Of a stretch of DNA of 64,000 nt, positions 50,052 through 59,121 are shown piece after piece. Position 1 is the first letter of the stretch. Every line of letters starts with the position of its first letter. The notes under the pieces are model-generated. The model saw only the letters and a program-made list of their open reading frames with translations, was not told the DNA's origin and searched no databases. The position numbers were made by a program, and so were the translations under genes. The DNA comes from Pseudoalteromonas sp. S2755 (GTDB lineage Bacteria > Pseudomonadota > Gammaproteobacteria > Enterobacterales > Alteromonadaceae), in NCBI RefSeq assembly GCF_005886535.1, contig NZ_PNDS01000042.1, forward strand, positions 1 through 64,000. The letters are read 5' to 3'.

Positions 50052-50998
50052 AAAGGTCTTTTCACAGACTCAGCGATTGCTTTTGCGGTCATTGCTGGAA
50101 TATTTCCAACTACAGATACATCAAATGCACCTGTGTTGTGTACGTACACTGTTGTCGCACCTGACGAGAGCGCGCCACTTGGGCGCTGACCCGGTAAAGG
50201 ACGTTGTACAAATACCGAAATATCAACAAGGCCGTCGGAAAACAAGTAGTAGTCTGCCAGCTCATTGTTTAAATCTAACTTATGTCTGTCGGATTTTAGC
50301 AGCTCAAAGCCTTGAGGTAACCAACCAATTTGCCAGTTGTTTTTTGTGCCGTTCTCAAGGGTCTTTAATAACCCTGAAACAGCTTCAGGAAACTGCTTTT
50401 GTGACAGTTCTAACAATTGCTCAGCTGGGGCTTCTGTCACGCTGATATGGGTAAGCTGAAGCTGTTCTAGTAACTCGCCTTGTTGGTTTACGTAAGCGGA
50501 TTTTAGCAACAGAGATGACTCTGTATCGATCCACAACCAATAATTGTATTTAGCGTCGTCCTTTGCTTCTAATCTGACAAGCTGAGCAGGTCGGTCAACG
50601 ATCCGACCTTTACCCCCTAAGACAAAATCATAGCTTTCTTTGAGGCTGTCGATATTTTTGAATAAAACTTCGGGAATAGGACCTGCTATCGAATCTGTTT
50701 GGATGGTGTAAGGCTCAGACTTTGGTTCAAAATAAGTTACTTTGTCACCAATGCGGATCATTTCAAGTCCAGCACCATTGAGCAAACTTAAAAGCTCAAA
50801 TTCAGTCCCATTTTGGTTACCATGAAGCCAACGGTACGGCTCCATAGATTTTCCTTTCACCACGACAAACGATGCATCAAAGTTTCTATGATGCACCGCT
50901 TCTGCCATGTCTTTTAGCAGTTGTTTGGCTGATACGCTTTCATTTGCCCACAGCCAACTAGAGAAAAATACACTTACTACAACTAACAGTGCTCTCAT
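50048..50998 (-). CDS. rseB: Sigma-E regulatory protein RseB
   Basis: A 316-residue periplasmic protein with a signal peptide (about 1-18, cleavage near LWA-NE). It binds the periplasmic part of RseA and senses mislocalised LPS, delaying DegS cleavage. The N-terminal LolA-like lipid-binding fold spans about 20-200, and a smaller C-terminal domain about 215-316. It follows rseA with no gap and overlaps rseC by 4 bp. Confidence 0.94.
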   Translation of the reverse strand: MRALLVVVSVFFSSWLWANESVSAKQLLKDMAEAVHHRNFDASFVVVKGKSMEPYRWLHGNQNGTEFELLSLLNGAGLEMIRIGDKVTYFEPKSEPYTIQTDSIAGPIPEVLFKNIDSLKESYDFVLGGKGRIVDRPAQLVRLEAKDDAKYNYWLWIDTESSLLLKSAYVNQQGELLEQLQLTHISVTEAPAEQLLELSQKQFPEAVSGLLKTLENGTKNNWQIGWLPQGFELLKSDRHKLDLNNELADYYLFSDGLVDISVFVQRPLPGQRPSGALSSGATTVYVHNTGAFDVSVVGNIPAMTAKAIAESVKRPL

Positions 50999-51610
50999 TT
51001 ATTGCTCTTTTTCCTCTTGCTTTTCAGCGCTGTTGCTTTCACCAGATTGCTGCAGCGCGTACGCCATACGAGACTGTCTTTGATGCTCTAGCACCAACGC
51101 ACCAATACGCTGCTGCTGTAACTCTCTAATACCTTTAGCCGCTGATTCAAGCGCAGGCTCAGTTGATAAGCTCACAGGAGAAACACCTCCGGCAAAAGGA
51201 GTTGATTGCAACTGTAACGTCTCACCTGCAGGCAAAGTCGCATCAGTGCTTAGCGTATTAACCCCAAGCACAGCAAACAATGACACACTTGCCGCGATAG
51301 CCACTTGTGCAAACGGCTTACGCCATGCACTTAGCTCAATCACATTGCTCTTCGGCGTCGTTTCTTTCACTTGCTCAACAGCCGGCTCACTATACGTTTG
51401 CTCTTGTTCAAGTGCCGCTGCAAAGCTGCTGGTGATATCAATGCAAGGTGTGTCTTGCTTTTGACTACGCATTACATCACCAATCAAGGCATACCGAGCA
51501 AACTTTTGTTCGTCCAAACGAACATCAGTTTCAGCGTTGAGTGACAGATCACCGTCAAAAATTTGCGATGTCGTTAAATCTTCTGTCACTTGTTTTTCAG
51601 CTTGTGCCAT
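50999..51610 (-). CDS. rseA: Anti-sigma-E factor RseA
   Basis: A 203-residue anti-sigma factor. The N-terminal cytoplasmic part (about 1-95) binds RpoE, one transmembrane helix lies at about 100-120, and a periplasmic tail binds RseB and is cut by DegS, after which RseP (28.6-29.9 kb) cuts in the membrane. The ATG at 51610 lies 1 bp after the rpoE stop, with GGTGAG upstream; a GTG at 51622 would overlap rpoE. The N-terminal part is longer than in E. coli, with an extra acidic stretch before the conserved FARYALIGDVMR segment. Confidence 0.93.
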   Translation of the reverse strand: MAQAEKQVTEDLTTSQIFDGDLSLNAETDVRLDEQKFARYALIGDVMRSQKQDTPCIDITSSFAAALEQEQTYSEPAVEQVKETTPKSNVIELSAWRKPFAQVAIAASVSLFAVLGVNTLSTDATLPAGETLQLQSTPFAGGVSPVSLSTEPALESAAKGIRELQQQRIGALVLEHQRQSRMAYALQQSGESNSAEKQEEKEQ

Positions 51611-51611
51611 A

Positions 51612-52193
51612 TTAAGACTCACCTATTAATGGGTTCAAATTGTTATCTATCGCTTCCCTTGCGCGAAAAATTCTCGAACGAACTGTACCTACCGGACAAT
51701 CCATAATGACAGCTATCTCCTCGTAGCTCATGCCCTCGATTTCACGCAAAGTAATTGCGGTTTTTAAGTCATCAGGCAAACGCTCGATAGTTTTGAAGAT
51801 AACTGCTTTCACTTCGTCGCTTAACAATAGATTTTCCGGTGAAGCGTTCGATCTTAATTGGTCTGCACCATCATAAAACTCAGCTTCTTCCGCATCTACG
51901 TCGTTTGCTGGCGGCTTTCGACCAAGCGCCACCAAGTAATTTTTTGAACAGTTAACCGCTATTCTATACAACCAAGTATAAAATGCGCTCTCGCCCCTAA
52001 AGTTAGGCAACGCTCGGTAAGCTTTAATGAACGTTTCCTGTGCCACATCTGCCACATCGCCTTGATTCGCTACATAACGAGAAATCAGCGCTGCGACTTT
52101 ATTTTGATACTTGGCAACTAACAGGTTGAATGCGTTTTTATCTCCCTGTTGAACGCGTTTAACTATATCTAGATCTAAATCCTGCTCGCTCAT
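51612..52193 (-). CDS. rpoE: RNA polymerase sigma factor RpoE (sigma-E)
   Basis: A 193-residue group 4 (ECF) sigma factor for envelope stress. Region 2 (about 20-95) has VADVAQETFIKAYRALPNFR and AFYTWLYRIAVNCSKNYLV. Region 4 (about 125-185) has LREIEGMSYEEIAVIMDCPV followed by GTVRSRIFRAREAI. It heads the rpoE-rseABC-lepA-lepB-rnc-era-recO-pdxJ run. A sigma-E-type promoter lies upstream, so autoregulation is likely. A strong AGAGGAG RBS precedes the ATG. Confidence 0.97.
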   Translation of the reverse strand: MSEQDLDLDIVKRVQQGDKNAFNLLVAKYQNKVAALISRYVANQGDVADVAQETFIKAYRALPNFRGESAFYTWLYRIAVNCSKNYLVALGRKPPANDVDAEEAEFYDGADQLRSNASPENLLLSDEVKAVIFKTIERLPDDLKTAITLREIEGMSYEEIAVIMDCPVGTVRSRIFRAREAIDNNLNPLIGES

Positions 52194-52256
52194 TCGAGCC
52201 GGTACTCCTCTTTTTGCTTTTCTAAATCGTATCTAGTTGCCATCATTCACAGCTAC

Positions 52257-52283
52257 TCTGACTTAGTACTGAATAAAAAGTTC
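52257..52283 (-). promoter_or_regulatory. Candidate sigma-E-dependent promoter of rpoE
   Basis: On the minus strand, GAACTT (52278-52283) is followed after 16 bp by TCAGA (52257-52261). This fits the sigma-E pattern GAACTT-N16-TCTGA with one mismatch in the -10. It lies about 65 bp before the rpoE ATG. Confidence 0.7.
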
Positions 52284-52388
52284 TGTTTTTTTGTATTTTT
52301 TTTTAAAATAAACGAATTCATCCATCTTTGCGTACTAGTTCTTGGCTGCTTTTTAGCATTATTCCATTAGCAGTCACACAAAATGTTC

Positions 52389-52404
52389 TAAATGATTCTC
52401 ATTA
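52389..52404 (+). promoter_or_regulatory. Possible Fur box upstream of nadB
   Basis: TAAATGATTCTCATTA contains the palindrome AATGA-N3-TCATT and matches much of the Fur consensus core. It lies about 85-100 bp before the nadB start and could act on either divergent gene. nadB is not a usual Fur target, so this is tentative. Confidence 0.35.
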
Positions 52405-52489
52405 AACGGAACAAACTCTCTGCCTTCTATGATAGCAGATGTGGTATAAATAGCAGAATTAAACGCAAAAACAGTAAAGATCTTCGAAT

Positions 52490-54091
52490 ATGAAAAATAC
52501 GACTCACCACAATACTGATGTAGTCATTATTGGCAGTGGCGCTGCAGGGCTCTCTCTTGCGCTCTCTTTGGCAAACCACTGTAAGGTTACTGTAATAAGC
52601 AAAGGAGCATTAAAAGAGGGTTCCACGCTTTATGCTCAAGGTGGCATTGCCGCAGTATTCGATAAGAAAAATGACAGTATTGAATCTCATGTCGAAGACA
52701 CGCTTGCAGCAGGCGCTGGTTTATGTGACCGCGATGCGGTGCACTATACTGCCTCAAATGCAAAAAATTGCTTGAAGTGGCTGATTGAGCAAGGCGTACC
52801 ATTTGATATGGAAGTAGATAGCAAAGGCAAAGAGCGCTTTCATTTAACGCGTGAAGGTGGGCATTCACATCGCCGTATATTGCACGCAGCTGATGCAACG
52901 GGTAAAGCCGTTCAAACCACATTAATTAGCCAAGTACAGTTACACCCAAAAATTAATATTCTTGAGCAATACAACGCTATCGATCTCATTAAAGACAAAC
53001 ATGGTGACTCAAGCGATATTAAAGGTGTTTATGTATACAACCGCAAAGCGGATAGAGTTGAGAGCATCTCAGCTAAGTTTGTCGCTTTAGCAACGGGTGG
53101 CGCCAGTAAAGTTTACTTATATACCTCAAATCCAGATGTTTCTTCGGGTGATGGCATCGCAATGGCGTGGCGTGCAGGTTGCCGTGTGGCCAACATGGAG
53201 TTTAATCAATTTCACCCGACCAGCCTATACCACCCTGAGCTACAAAACTTTTTAATAACCGAAGCCATGCGCGGTGAAGGCGCTCTGCTAAAACGTCCTG
53301 ACGGCACACGCTTTATGCCTGACTTCGATGAGCGCGAAGAACTCGCCCCTCGCGATGTGGTCGCCCGTGCCATTGATTATGAGATGAAACGATTAGGTGC
53401 AAATTGCGTCTATCTGGATATCTCTCATAAAGATAAAGAATTTATCATTGAACACTTCCCGACGATTTATGCTAAGTGCTTAAGTGTTGGTTTAGATATC
53501 ACTAAAGAGCCAATCCCTGTAGTGCCAGCAGCCCATTATACTTGCGGTGGTGTTATGACTGATTTTAACGGTCGTACTGACATCGACAATCTATATGCAA
53601 TCGGCGAAGTGGCTTACACAGGTCTACACGGCGCAAACCGCATGGCGAGTAACTCATTATTAGAATGCATTGTGTTTGCCCACGCAGCCGCAAAAGATAT
53701 TTTAGCTAAAATTGATAAACGCCCTGAGCCATCTAAGTTACCAGATTGGGACGAAAGCCGTGTCAGCAACTCGGATGAAGAAGTTGTGATCACCCACAAC
53801 TGGCATGAACTTAGGTTATTTATGTGGGATTATGTTGGCATTGTTCGCTCAACTAAACGGTTAGAACGTGCGCTACGCCGTGTTGAGTTATTGCAGCAAG
53901 AGATCCACGATTATTATGCCAACTTTAGAGTGAGTAACAACCTGCTTGAATTACGTAACTTAGTACAAGTAGCTGAACTTATTATTCGAAGCGCGTTAGA
54001 ACGTAAAGAAAGTCGCGGGCTTCACTACACCATTGACTTCCCAGACATGGCTGAAAACCCCACTCCTACCATATTGTCACCGACAAAATAA
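52490..54091 (+). CDS. nadB: L-aspartate oxidase
   Basis: A 533-residue flavoenzyme that oxidises aspartate to iminoaspartate for NAD synthesis. The N-terminal FAD-binding motif is [15 protein letters not shown] (11-25). Further signatures are [13 protein letters not shown], the active-site region [20 protein letters not shown] and [19 protein letters not shown], with a helical C-terminal domain. It is divergent from rpoE, an arrangement conserved in gammaproteobacteria. A TATAAA lies about 36 bp before the ATG but without a clear -35. Confidence 0.97.
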   Translation: MKNTTHHNTDVVIIGSGAAGLSLALSLANHCKVTVISKGALKEGSTLYAQGGIAAVFDKKNDSIESHVEDTLAAGAGLCDRDAVHYTASNAKNCLKWLIEQGVPFDMEVDSKGKERFHLTREGGHSHRRILHAADATGKAVQTTLISQVQLHPKINILEQYNAIDLIKDKHGDSSDIKGVYVYNRKADRVESISAKFVALATGGASKVYLYTSNPDVSSGDGIAMAWRAGCRVANMEFNQFHPTSLYHPELQNFLITEAMRGEGALLKRPDGTRFMPDFDEREELAPRDVVARAIDYEMKRLGANCVYLDISHKDKEFIIEHFPTIYAKCLSVGLDITKEPIPVVPAAHYTCGGVMTDFNGRTDIDNLYAIGEVAYTGLHGANRMASNSLLECIVFAHAAAKDILAKIDKRPEPSKLPDWDESRVSNSDEEVVITHNWHELRLFMWDYVGIVRSTKRLERALRRVELLQQEIHDYYANFRVSNNLLELRNLVQVAELIIRSALERKESRGLHYTIDFPDMAENPTPTILSPTK

Positions 54092-54106
54092 TAATATGTG
54101 AATGTG

Positions 54107-54145
54107 GAGCATGAGCTGAATTTTAGCGCTATGCTCTCTTCACTC
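54107..54145 (+). terminator. Weak hairpin between nadB and convergent ygfX
   Basis: GAGCAT (54107-54112) pairs with ATGCTC (54131-54136), followed by the T-rich TCTTCACTC. The stem is short, so strength is uncertain. Confidence 0.35.
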
Positions 54146-54562
54146 TTTCTTATTGGTTAGAAGCGCAGTGCGACAAAGTAAACGCCAGTCCGCTTCTGGT
54201 ATTGCCTGTCGAGTCAAAAATATCTGCTGCTTAGCTTGGTTAACATCCATGATTTTTAGTGCTATTTGACTGTCAAACCATATGGTCGCACCAATAAGCT
54301 GCCCTTTGAAATTTATCGTTTGCGACTGTATTTCAACAAAGTTTTCCTTCGGGAGCATGAGTACAATACCCGCCTTTGGTGTACGAGACAGAACAGTTTG
54401 CCAACTGAAATAACCCGTAACAGCAAACACGATGGCGACTAACCACCACAGTGTTGGAAACAGCAGAAATAGGATAAAAGCGAGGCAAGAAAAAAGAACC
54501 ACAAAGAAGGTGTGGTTCTGAAGATTGTGTTGAAAGTCGATTCTATACGCGGATCCGATCAA
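54140..54562 (-). CDS. ygfX: YgfX-like membrane protein (CptA family)
   Basis: A 140-residue protein with two adjacent transmembrane helices (about 18-36 and 38-54) and a soluble C-terminal part. It begins 20 bp inside the end of sdhE, the same position as ygfX/cptA in E. coli. The assignment rests on topology, length and this synteny more than on strong motifs. In E. coli the protein was described as a toxin-like inhibitor of cytoskeleton polymerisation, paired with the SdhE gene; whether that holds here is unknown. Confidence 0.7.
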   Translation of the reverse strand: MIGSAYRIDFQHNLQNHTFFVVLFSCLAFILFLLFPTLWWLVAIVFAVTGYFSWQTVLSRTPKAGIVLMLPKENFVEIQSQTINFKGQLIGATIWFDSQIALKIMDVNQAKQQIFLTRQAIPEADWRLLCRTALLTNKKE

Positions 54563-54794
54563 GGATTAACTTAACCATACGTTTTAGCTCTGGATCAGGA
54601 CATTCTTCATGACCCATAAACCAAGCGAATAAATCTGGATCCTCACAGGTAACTAGACGCTGAAACACGTACTTACCTTCGTCAGAAAGCGCGTCATAAG
54701 CCTGCTCAACAAATGGCCCCAAAATAACGTCCAGCTCTAACATGCCACGACGGCAAGCCCATTTAACTCGAGCTTTAGGCAGTAACTCAACCAT
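54543..54794 (-). CDS. sdhE: FAD assembly factor SdhE
   Basis: An 83-residue small helical protein that promotes covalent FAD attachment to succinate dehydrogenase SdhA. The signature RGMLELD (about residues 16-22) is present in KWACRRGMLELDVIL, and the later EDPDLFAWFMGHEECPD is typical. It overlaps ygfX and is divergent from ygfZ, as in E. coli. Confidence 0.95.
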   Translation of the reverse strand: MVELLPKARVKWACRRGMLELDVILGPFVEQAYDALSDEGKYVFQRLVTCEDPDLFAWFMGHEECPDPELKRMVKLILDRIRV

Positions 54795-54954
54795 AAACTG
54801 ATTAACCCCTCATAAACTATTGAGAAAATTATACCCACTGCGCAGGACATATGCCATAAAACTTATAGAAATGGCACATTGAAATCGTCCGTCCCTATCT
54901 CCACTTATGATTTTACGGTAACATTACGAAAACACTTTAATAGGGATCAACATT

Positions 54955-55866
54955 ATGTCAATTGCTCGTGCTTATTCGCTTCCGTTCAAGGTTATTCGCA
55001 TTTCAGGACAAGATAAACTTAGCTATTTGCACGGTCAGGTTACTCAAGACATTAACCTTATCAAAGAAGATAATTTTATGTGGTCTGGGCATTGTAGCCC
55101 TAAAGGCAAACTTTGGTCTGTGTCGCGCTTAACTCAATATCAAGGCGACTACTTGATGCTTGCAGGTGTAGCCGAAGCTGAAGCATCACTTCGTGAGCTA
55201 AAAAAGTACGGCGTTTTTGCCAAAGTTGACATTGATTTTGCTGACTGTGAAGTCTTTGGCTTAATCACTCAAGACAGTGAAGCGCTTACTACTGCTTTCG
55301 GCGTTGAGCTTCCGTCTGACGCAAGCGCTGTTGATGTTACCAACGGCAAACTGTTAAAACTCACAGACGAGCGCTTTGTTTTCATCGCGTTCGATGGTGC
55401 AAGTTTACCCGCGGACGTAGAACAACAAAGCAATCCAGCTCCCTTTATTGCGGCCAGCATTTTAGCAGGAGAGCCAAGTCTTGATGCTGATCACGTGGAT
55501 GAATTTGTACCACAAATGGTTAACCTTCAAGCCCTCAACGGGATCAGCTTTAAGAAAGGTTGCTATACTGGTCAAGAAACCGTAGCTCGAATGCGCTATC
55601 TTGGTAAAAACAAGCGTGCCATGTACATAGTGACAGGCAACACCGCAGAGCGCATTGAAGAAGCTGACATTGAACTGCAGATTGAAGACAACTGGCGTCG
55701 TGGTGGCAAAGTTATTCAACAAACCTTTGATGCTAACAGCGGCCGTTATTACGCGCTGGCTGTGATGCCAAATGACACACCACAAAACGCGGTGCTAAGA
55801 GCAAAAAATTCACCAGAGGTGAGTCTTACTATTCAACCTCTACCTTATTCTTTAGAAGACAACTAA
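54955..55866 (+). CDS. ygfZ: Folate-binding Fe-S cluster repair protein YgfZ
   Basis: A 303-residue GcvT-like protein that supports iron-sulfur enzymes such as MiaB. The family motif K201-G-C-Y-T-G-Q-E208 with its reactive Cys203 is present, followed by TVARMRYLGKNKR. The N-terminal YLHGQVTQDI segment is typical of the fold. It is divergent from sdhE, and the SlyD-like gene follows 11 bp later. Confidence 0.94.
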   Translation: MSIARAYSLPFKVIRISGQDKLSYLHGQVTQDINLIKEDNFMWSGHCSPKGKLWSVSRLTQYQGDYLMLAGVAEAEASLRELKKYGVFAKVDIDFADCEVFGLITQDSEALTTAFGVELPSDASAVDVTNGKLLKLTDERFVFIAFDGASLPADVEQQSNPAPFIAASILAGEPSLDADHVDEFVPQMVNLQALNGISFKKGCYTGQETVARMRYLGKNKRAMYIVTGNTAERIEEADIELQIEDNWRRGGKVIQQTFDANSGRYYALAVMPNDTPQNAVLRAKNSPEVSLTIQPLPYSLEDN

Positions 55867-55877
55867 CGGGATCTTAT

Positions 55878-56363
55878 ATGATTATTGGCCCTAACTCGGT
55901 AGTGACAATCCACTACTCAGTTCAAGACAAAGACAACAATACGATTGATAGCACATTTGATGATGAGCCAGTGATAGCGATGCTTGGCTCCGGCTATCTG
56001 ATCCCAGGTCTTGATGATGCCCTACAAGGCAAACAAGCTGGTGACACTTTCAGCGTGACCATAGAGCCACAAGAAGGCTATGGTGAACGCTTTGACGAAC
56101 TGACTCAGGCGGTTCCTAAATCAATGTTTGAAGGCATGGAAATCGAAGTGGGTATGCAATTTAGAGCTACCACCGATGAAGGCGACCAAATCGTTGTGAT
56201 CATCGGTATCGAAGATGAAGAAGTCATTGTTGACGCGAACCACCCACTTTCTGGGATCACACTGAATTTTGACGTTGAAGTGCTTGAAGTACGTGAAGCG
56301 ACAGCTGAAGAAGTTGCACACGGCCATGTTCATGGCGAAGGTGGTTGTGGCCACGACCACTAA
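55878..56363 (+). CDS. slyD: SlyD-like FKBP-type peptidyl-prolyl isomerase
   Basis: A 161-residue FKBP with an inserted chaperone flap domain. The FKBP halves are at about 1-70 (VVTIHYSVQDKDNNTID, GYLIPGLDDALQGKQAGD) and 125-143, with the IF domain between (about 72-122). The C-terminus is His-rich and short (HGHVHGEGGCGHDH), with one Cys, and could bind Ni or Zn as in SlyD; it is shorter than the E. coli tail. It is probably cytoplasmic and co-transcribed with ygfZ. Confidence 0.9.
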   Translation: MIIGPNSVVTIHYSVQDKDNNTIDSTFDDEPVIAMLGSGYLIPGLDDALQGKQAGDTFSVTIEPQEGYGERFDELTQAVPKSMFEGMEIEVGMQFRATTDEGDQIVVIIGIEDEEVIVDANHPLSGITLNFDVEVLEVREATAEEVAHGHVHGEGGCGHDH

Positions 56364-56385
56364 GAATTAGTCGAACTACTAATAG

Positions 56386-56411
56386 AAAGCGCTGATCATT
56401 CAGCGCTTTTT
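56386..56411. terminator. Bidirectional terminator after the SlyD-like gene
   Basis: AAAGCGCTGA and TCAGCGCTTT form a perfect stem with a short loop and a T-run on the plus strand. The right arm overlaps the end of the convergent gene. Confidence 0.85.
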
Positions 56412-56845
56412 TCTTGTTTAAGTTTACTTTCCATAGCCGAAACCAAATTTTCTTGGTCATTGGTGCCTAAACGATATTTAGTTCCGTCCTTCATCACCAC
56501 TTCAAGCGCCTTGAACCCAGCAACTGTGTATACCCAACCATCTGTACTGATCCGCATACCAATGCCATGACGTAGAGAATTAGTCACGGGTTGAACATAA
56601 TCGATATCGTCAAACTTTAAGGTCATTTTGGCAACTGAAGGTCCAAACCACCAGCTTAACGTTTGTTGCTCTTGGTTCACTTGAATGGTTAAGCCATAAA
56701 AGATAAAGGCGACAAGCGCGAGGATCACCAAAAAGCTAACAAAAGCGAGATTGCTACCAGTTAGAAAAATTGCCAATACGGTAAAACTGGCGATAAAGGC
56801 TAGAAACAACCATATCACCCATGCAAATTGTGTATTTTTATACAT
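56396..56845 (-). CDS. Membrane protein with PH-like domain, unknown function
   Basis: A 149-residue protein with two transmembrane helices near the N-terminus (about 8-28 and 33-52). A beta-rich soluble region follows (about 53-140), with LTIQVNQEQQTLSWWFG, FDDIDYVQPV and VVMKDGTKYRLGTNDQENLV. This arrangement of strands and the DG-x-KYRLGT turn resembles bacterial PH-like domains. No catalytic site was seen. It lies 12 bp after the DUF481 gene and is probably in the same transcript. Confidence 0.65.
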   Translation of the reverse strand: MYKNTQFAWVIWLFLAFIASFTVLAIFLTGSNLAFVSFLVILALVAFIFYGLTIQVNQEQQTLSWWFGPSVAKMTLKFDDIDYVQPVTNSLRHGIGMRISTDGWVYTVAGFKALEVVMKDGTKYRLGTNDQENLVSAMESKLKQEKSAE

Positions 56846-56857
56846 CGATAGTCTTCT

Positions 56858-57691
56858 TTAATCAAAGCTGTAAACTAATGTAGCACCAAGCTCGGTGTCT
56901 ACTTTTTCTTTTTCATCTTCTGGCTGCGAGTTATAACGGTAAATAAACGCAAATTTCAACGCAATACCGCCTATCACTTGTGTCACTAGCGCTGATTCAG
57001 CAAACAACCGGGAGTTCAAACCTGACAGCGATTGCTCAAAACTGATATCTTGATTAAAGCGGGTGCGCTTTGAAACGTTTCTTTCCCATTGCAATGCCAT
57101 CCGCAAAAGCTGGCCTTTTTCCGTTCTATCCTCTTCCGCTTCAAGCTCAATTTCGTTATCCACACGAGAGATCGACATACCGGGACCGATGTCAATGTCT
57201 ACAGTATTCTTTCTCCCCTCGTACACACGGTTGCCATAACCTAGCGCAAATGTCGTGGTGTATTCCTTGCCATTAAACCTGTCACGCTCATAGTCGCCAT
57301 ACATAAAGAACGAGGCGTTGTCATCCCCTAGCTTATAGTTCCCTTGTGCTGAGCCAAAGTAGCGCGAGGCTGAGACATCTTCGACGTCCGTTTCTGTATT
57401 TTGCTCGCGGCGATAAAGGCCATTAAATTTAAATTGATTACGCCACTTAGGGAAATCTTGGTAGAGATTACTTTTAAACTTAAATGACGTATTTTGCGTA
57501 TTACCTTTGTTGACGATAAAGCCAAACTCAACGTCACCGTATAGCATCTCGCCCTTGTGTTTTTGATGAATTTCATCATCGGGCATTTTGCCATATTCGT
57601 GAAAATCTTCGAATGGATCCGTAGCTAAGCTCGGTAGCGAAAATAAGCCAACCGCAAGTAAAGCGAAAGTTCTAAAAAATGGCACTGACAA
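56858..57691 (-). CDS. DUF481 outer-membrane beta-barrel protein (YdiY-like)
   Basis: A 277-residue protein with a signal peptide (about 1-23, cleavage near SLA-TD) and alternating amphipathic strands to a terminal Phe-Asp (TLVYSFD). The DUF481 signatures are EFGFIVNKGNTQNTSFKFKS and NGLYRREQNTETDVEDVSA. The family forms small outer-membrane barrels of unknown function, and some members respond to salt or acid stress. It follows yciU by 11 bp. Confidence 0.88.
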   Translation of the reverse strand: MSVPFFRTFALLAVGLFSLPSLATDPFEDFHEYGKMPDDEIHQKHKGEMLYGDVEFGFIVNKGNTQNTSFKFKSNLYQDFPKWRNQFKFNGLYRREQNTETDVEDVSASRYFGSAQGNYKLGDDNASFFMYGDYERDRFNGKEYTTTFALGYGNRVYEGRKNTVDIDIGPGMSISRVDNEIELEAEEDRTEKGQLLRMALQWERNVSKRTRFNQDISFEQSLSGLNSRLFAESALVTQVIGGIALKFAFIYRYNSQPEDEKEKVDTELGATLVYSFD

Positions 57692-57702
57692 CTACTTTCC
57701 GG

Positions 57703-58020
57703 TTATTGCTTCCAAATGATATGACAAAACGGCGCATCTAAATCTCTGCTAATTAGGATTTTTGCGTACACCTGATCCGAGTCATCAAACTCGATACCGA
57801 CCAACACCTGAATGAAGTGTTCCGGTTCCGCTTCTTGTTCATACGCGGTTATGCTCGACCAACTGTCGTCCGGCTCACTTTCTTCAATGAAGCCACGATC
57901 TTCGCGATGTTCATTGAACATATTAATATCGTGTTCTTCAAGATTATCCGGGGCCAACTCAAGGAAGATATCATATGCTTGGTGAGTGGCTTCTTCGATG
58001 CTACAAAGTCTCGCTGTCAT
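57703..58020 (-). CDS. yciU: DUF440 family putative dsDNA mimic protein (YciU/HI1450-like)
   Basis: A 105-residue very acidic protein. The family pattern is clear: IEEATHQAYDIFLELAPDNL, then EHDINMFNEHREDRGFIE and a C-terminal YAKILISRDLDAPFCHIIWK. HI1450 of Haemophilus has a DNA-like surface charge and binds HU, hence the dsDNA-mimic label; this is family knowledge, not shown here. The middle has an extra acidic stretch (EESEPDDSW). It leads the yciU-DUF481-PH-like group on the minus strand. Confidence 0.88.
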   Translation of the reverse strand: MTARLCSIEEATHQAYDIFLELAPDNLEEHDINMFNEHREDRGFIEESEPDDSWSSITAYEQEAEPEHFIQVLVGIEFDDSDQVYAKILISRDLDAPFCHIIWKQ

Positions 58021-58212
58021 GGACGCTAGCCTGTTGTTTTAAAATTGGCGCAATGATAGCAAAATGAGGTAAAACATAAATACTTAGTCGCGATAATCAA
58101 ACAGAAAATAACGCTAAATGACGAACAAATTATCGGTAAAAGTTGAATGTTACGTCGCTTTTGAGTTATTACTCTAAAACTATCGCATAAAACCCGCAAG
58201 GAGCATCTCATC

Positions 58213-59010
58213 ATGATTTCATTTTCCGAAGCGAACGACATCGCATTTGTGACCTTATCTCGAGCAGAAAAACAAAACGCGCTGTCTGTTGACATGTTTG
58301 TTGGTTTAGATAAAGCAATAAAGAAAATTAGAAAAAACAAATCAATTAGAGCTGTTGTTATCCAAGGTGAAGGCGCACATTTTTGTGCTGGTCTAGATGT
58401 AAAAAGCGTGTTGAATAAACCTTCCGGGATCATCAAGCTACTTAAAAAGTGGTTACCCGGCAATGCTAACTTAGTACAAAGAGTCGTACTTGGCTGGCAA
58501 GCTTTGCCTGTTCCTGTCATCGCCAAGATCACGGGCAACTGTTTAGGTGGAGGCTGTCATATTGTATTAGGTGCAGATATTCGTTTAGCCGACAGCAGTG
58601 CGCAGTTTGCCATTATGGAAGCCAAATGGGGACTTTGCCCTGACATGGGCGGCAGCTTACTTTTGCCTGCCACAATGAACAAGGATAAGGCATTGCTGAT
58701 GACAGTCCATGCACAGCGAATAGACGCCCAGCAAGCACTGGAATACGGCCTTATTACCGAGCTCTGTGATGATGTTGACGCTAGACTCTCAGAACTGCTC
58801 ACTCAATTTACCGCACGCTCGCCAGATGCCATTGCAGCAATTAAGAAAGTGTATAATCGAGCCTACAACCAACCTGCCCGTAAACTGCTATGGTTAGAAA
58901 CGTGGTCACAAATCAAATTGCTCGCAGCTAAAAATACCAAAATTGCGATGAAGAATGCCTCTGTAGCAGATGAGAATAAAAAGCCATTTTTGCCTCGCAT
59001 GAAGTGGTAA
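58213..59010 (+). CDS. Crotonase/enoyl-CoA hydratase family protein
   Basis: A 265-residue crotonase-fold protein. The first oxyanion-hole segment is GEGAHFCAGLDVKSVL (about 53-68), and the second is GNCLGGGCHIVLGADIRLAD (about 110-129). MEAKWGLCPDMGG carries the position of a common catalytic Glu. Many relatives hydrate enoyl-CoA, others isomerise or hydrolyse CoA esters; the substrate is not decided. AAGGAG precedes the ATG. It is monocistronic and divergent from yciU. Confidence 0.85.
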   Translation: MISFSEANDIAFVTLSRAEKQNALSVDMFVGLDKAIKKIRKNKSIRAVVIQGEGAHFCAGLDVKSVLNKPSGIIKLLKKWLPGNANLVQRVVLGWQALPVPVIAKITGNCLGGGCHIVLGADIRLADSSAQFAIMEAKWGLCPDMGGSLLLPATMNKDKALLMTVHAQRIDAQQALEYGLITELCDDVDARLSELLTQFTARSPDAIAAIKKVYNRAYNQPARKLLWLETWSQIKLLAAKNTKIAMKNASVADENKKPFLPRMKW

Positions 59011-59121
59011 CGTTAGATTTAATGCTTGTTTGCCCAAAGTATAATGGTCATCGCAATACAAGAGCGTACAATTAGGCATCATATATGTTAGCGCCATTGC
59101 AGTGCTGAGGATTTACATTTA

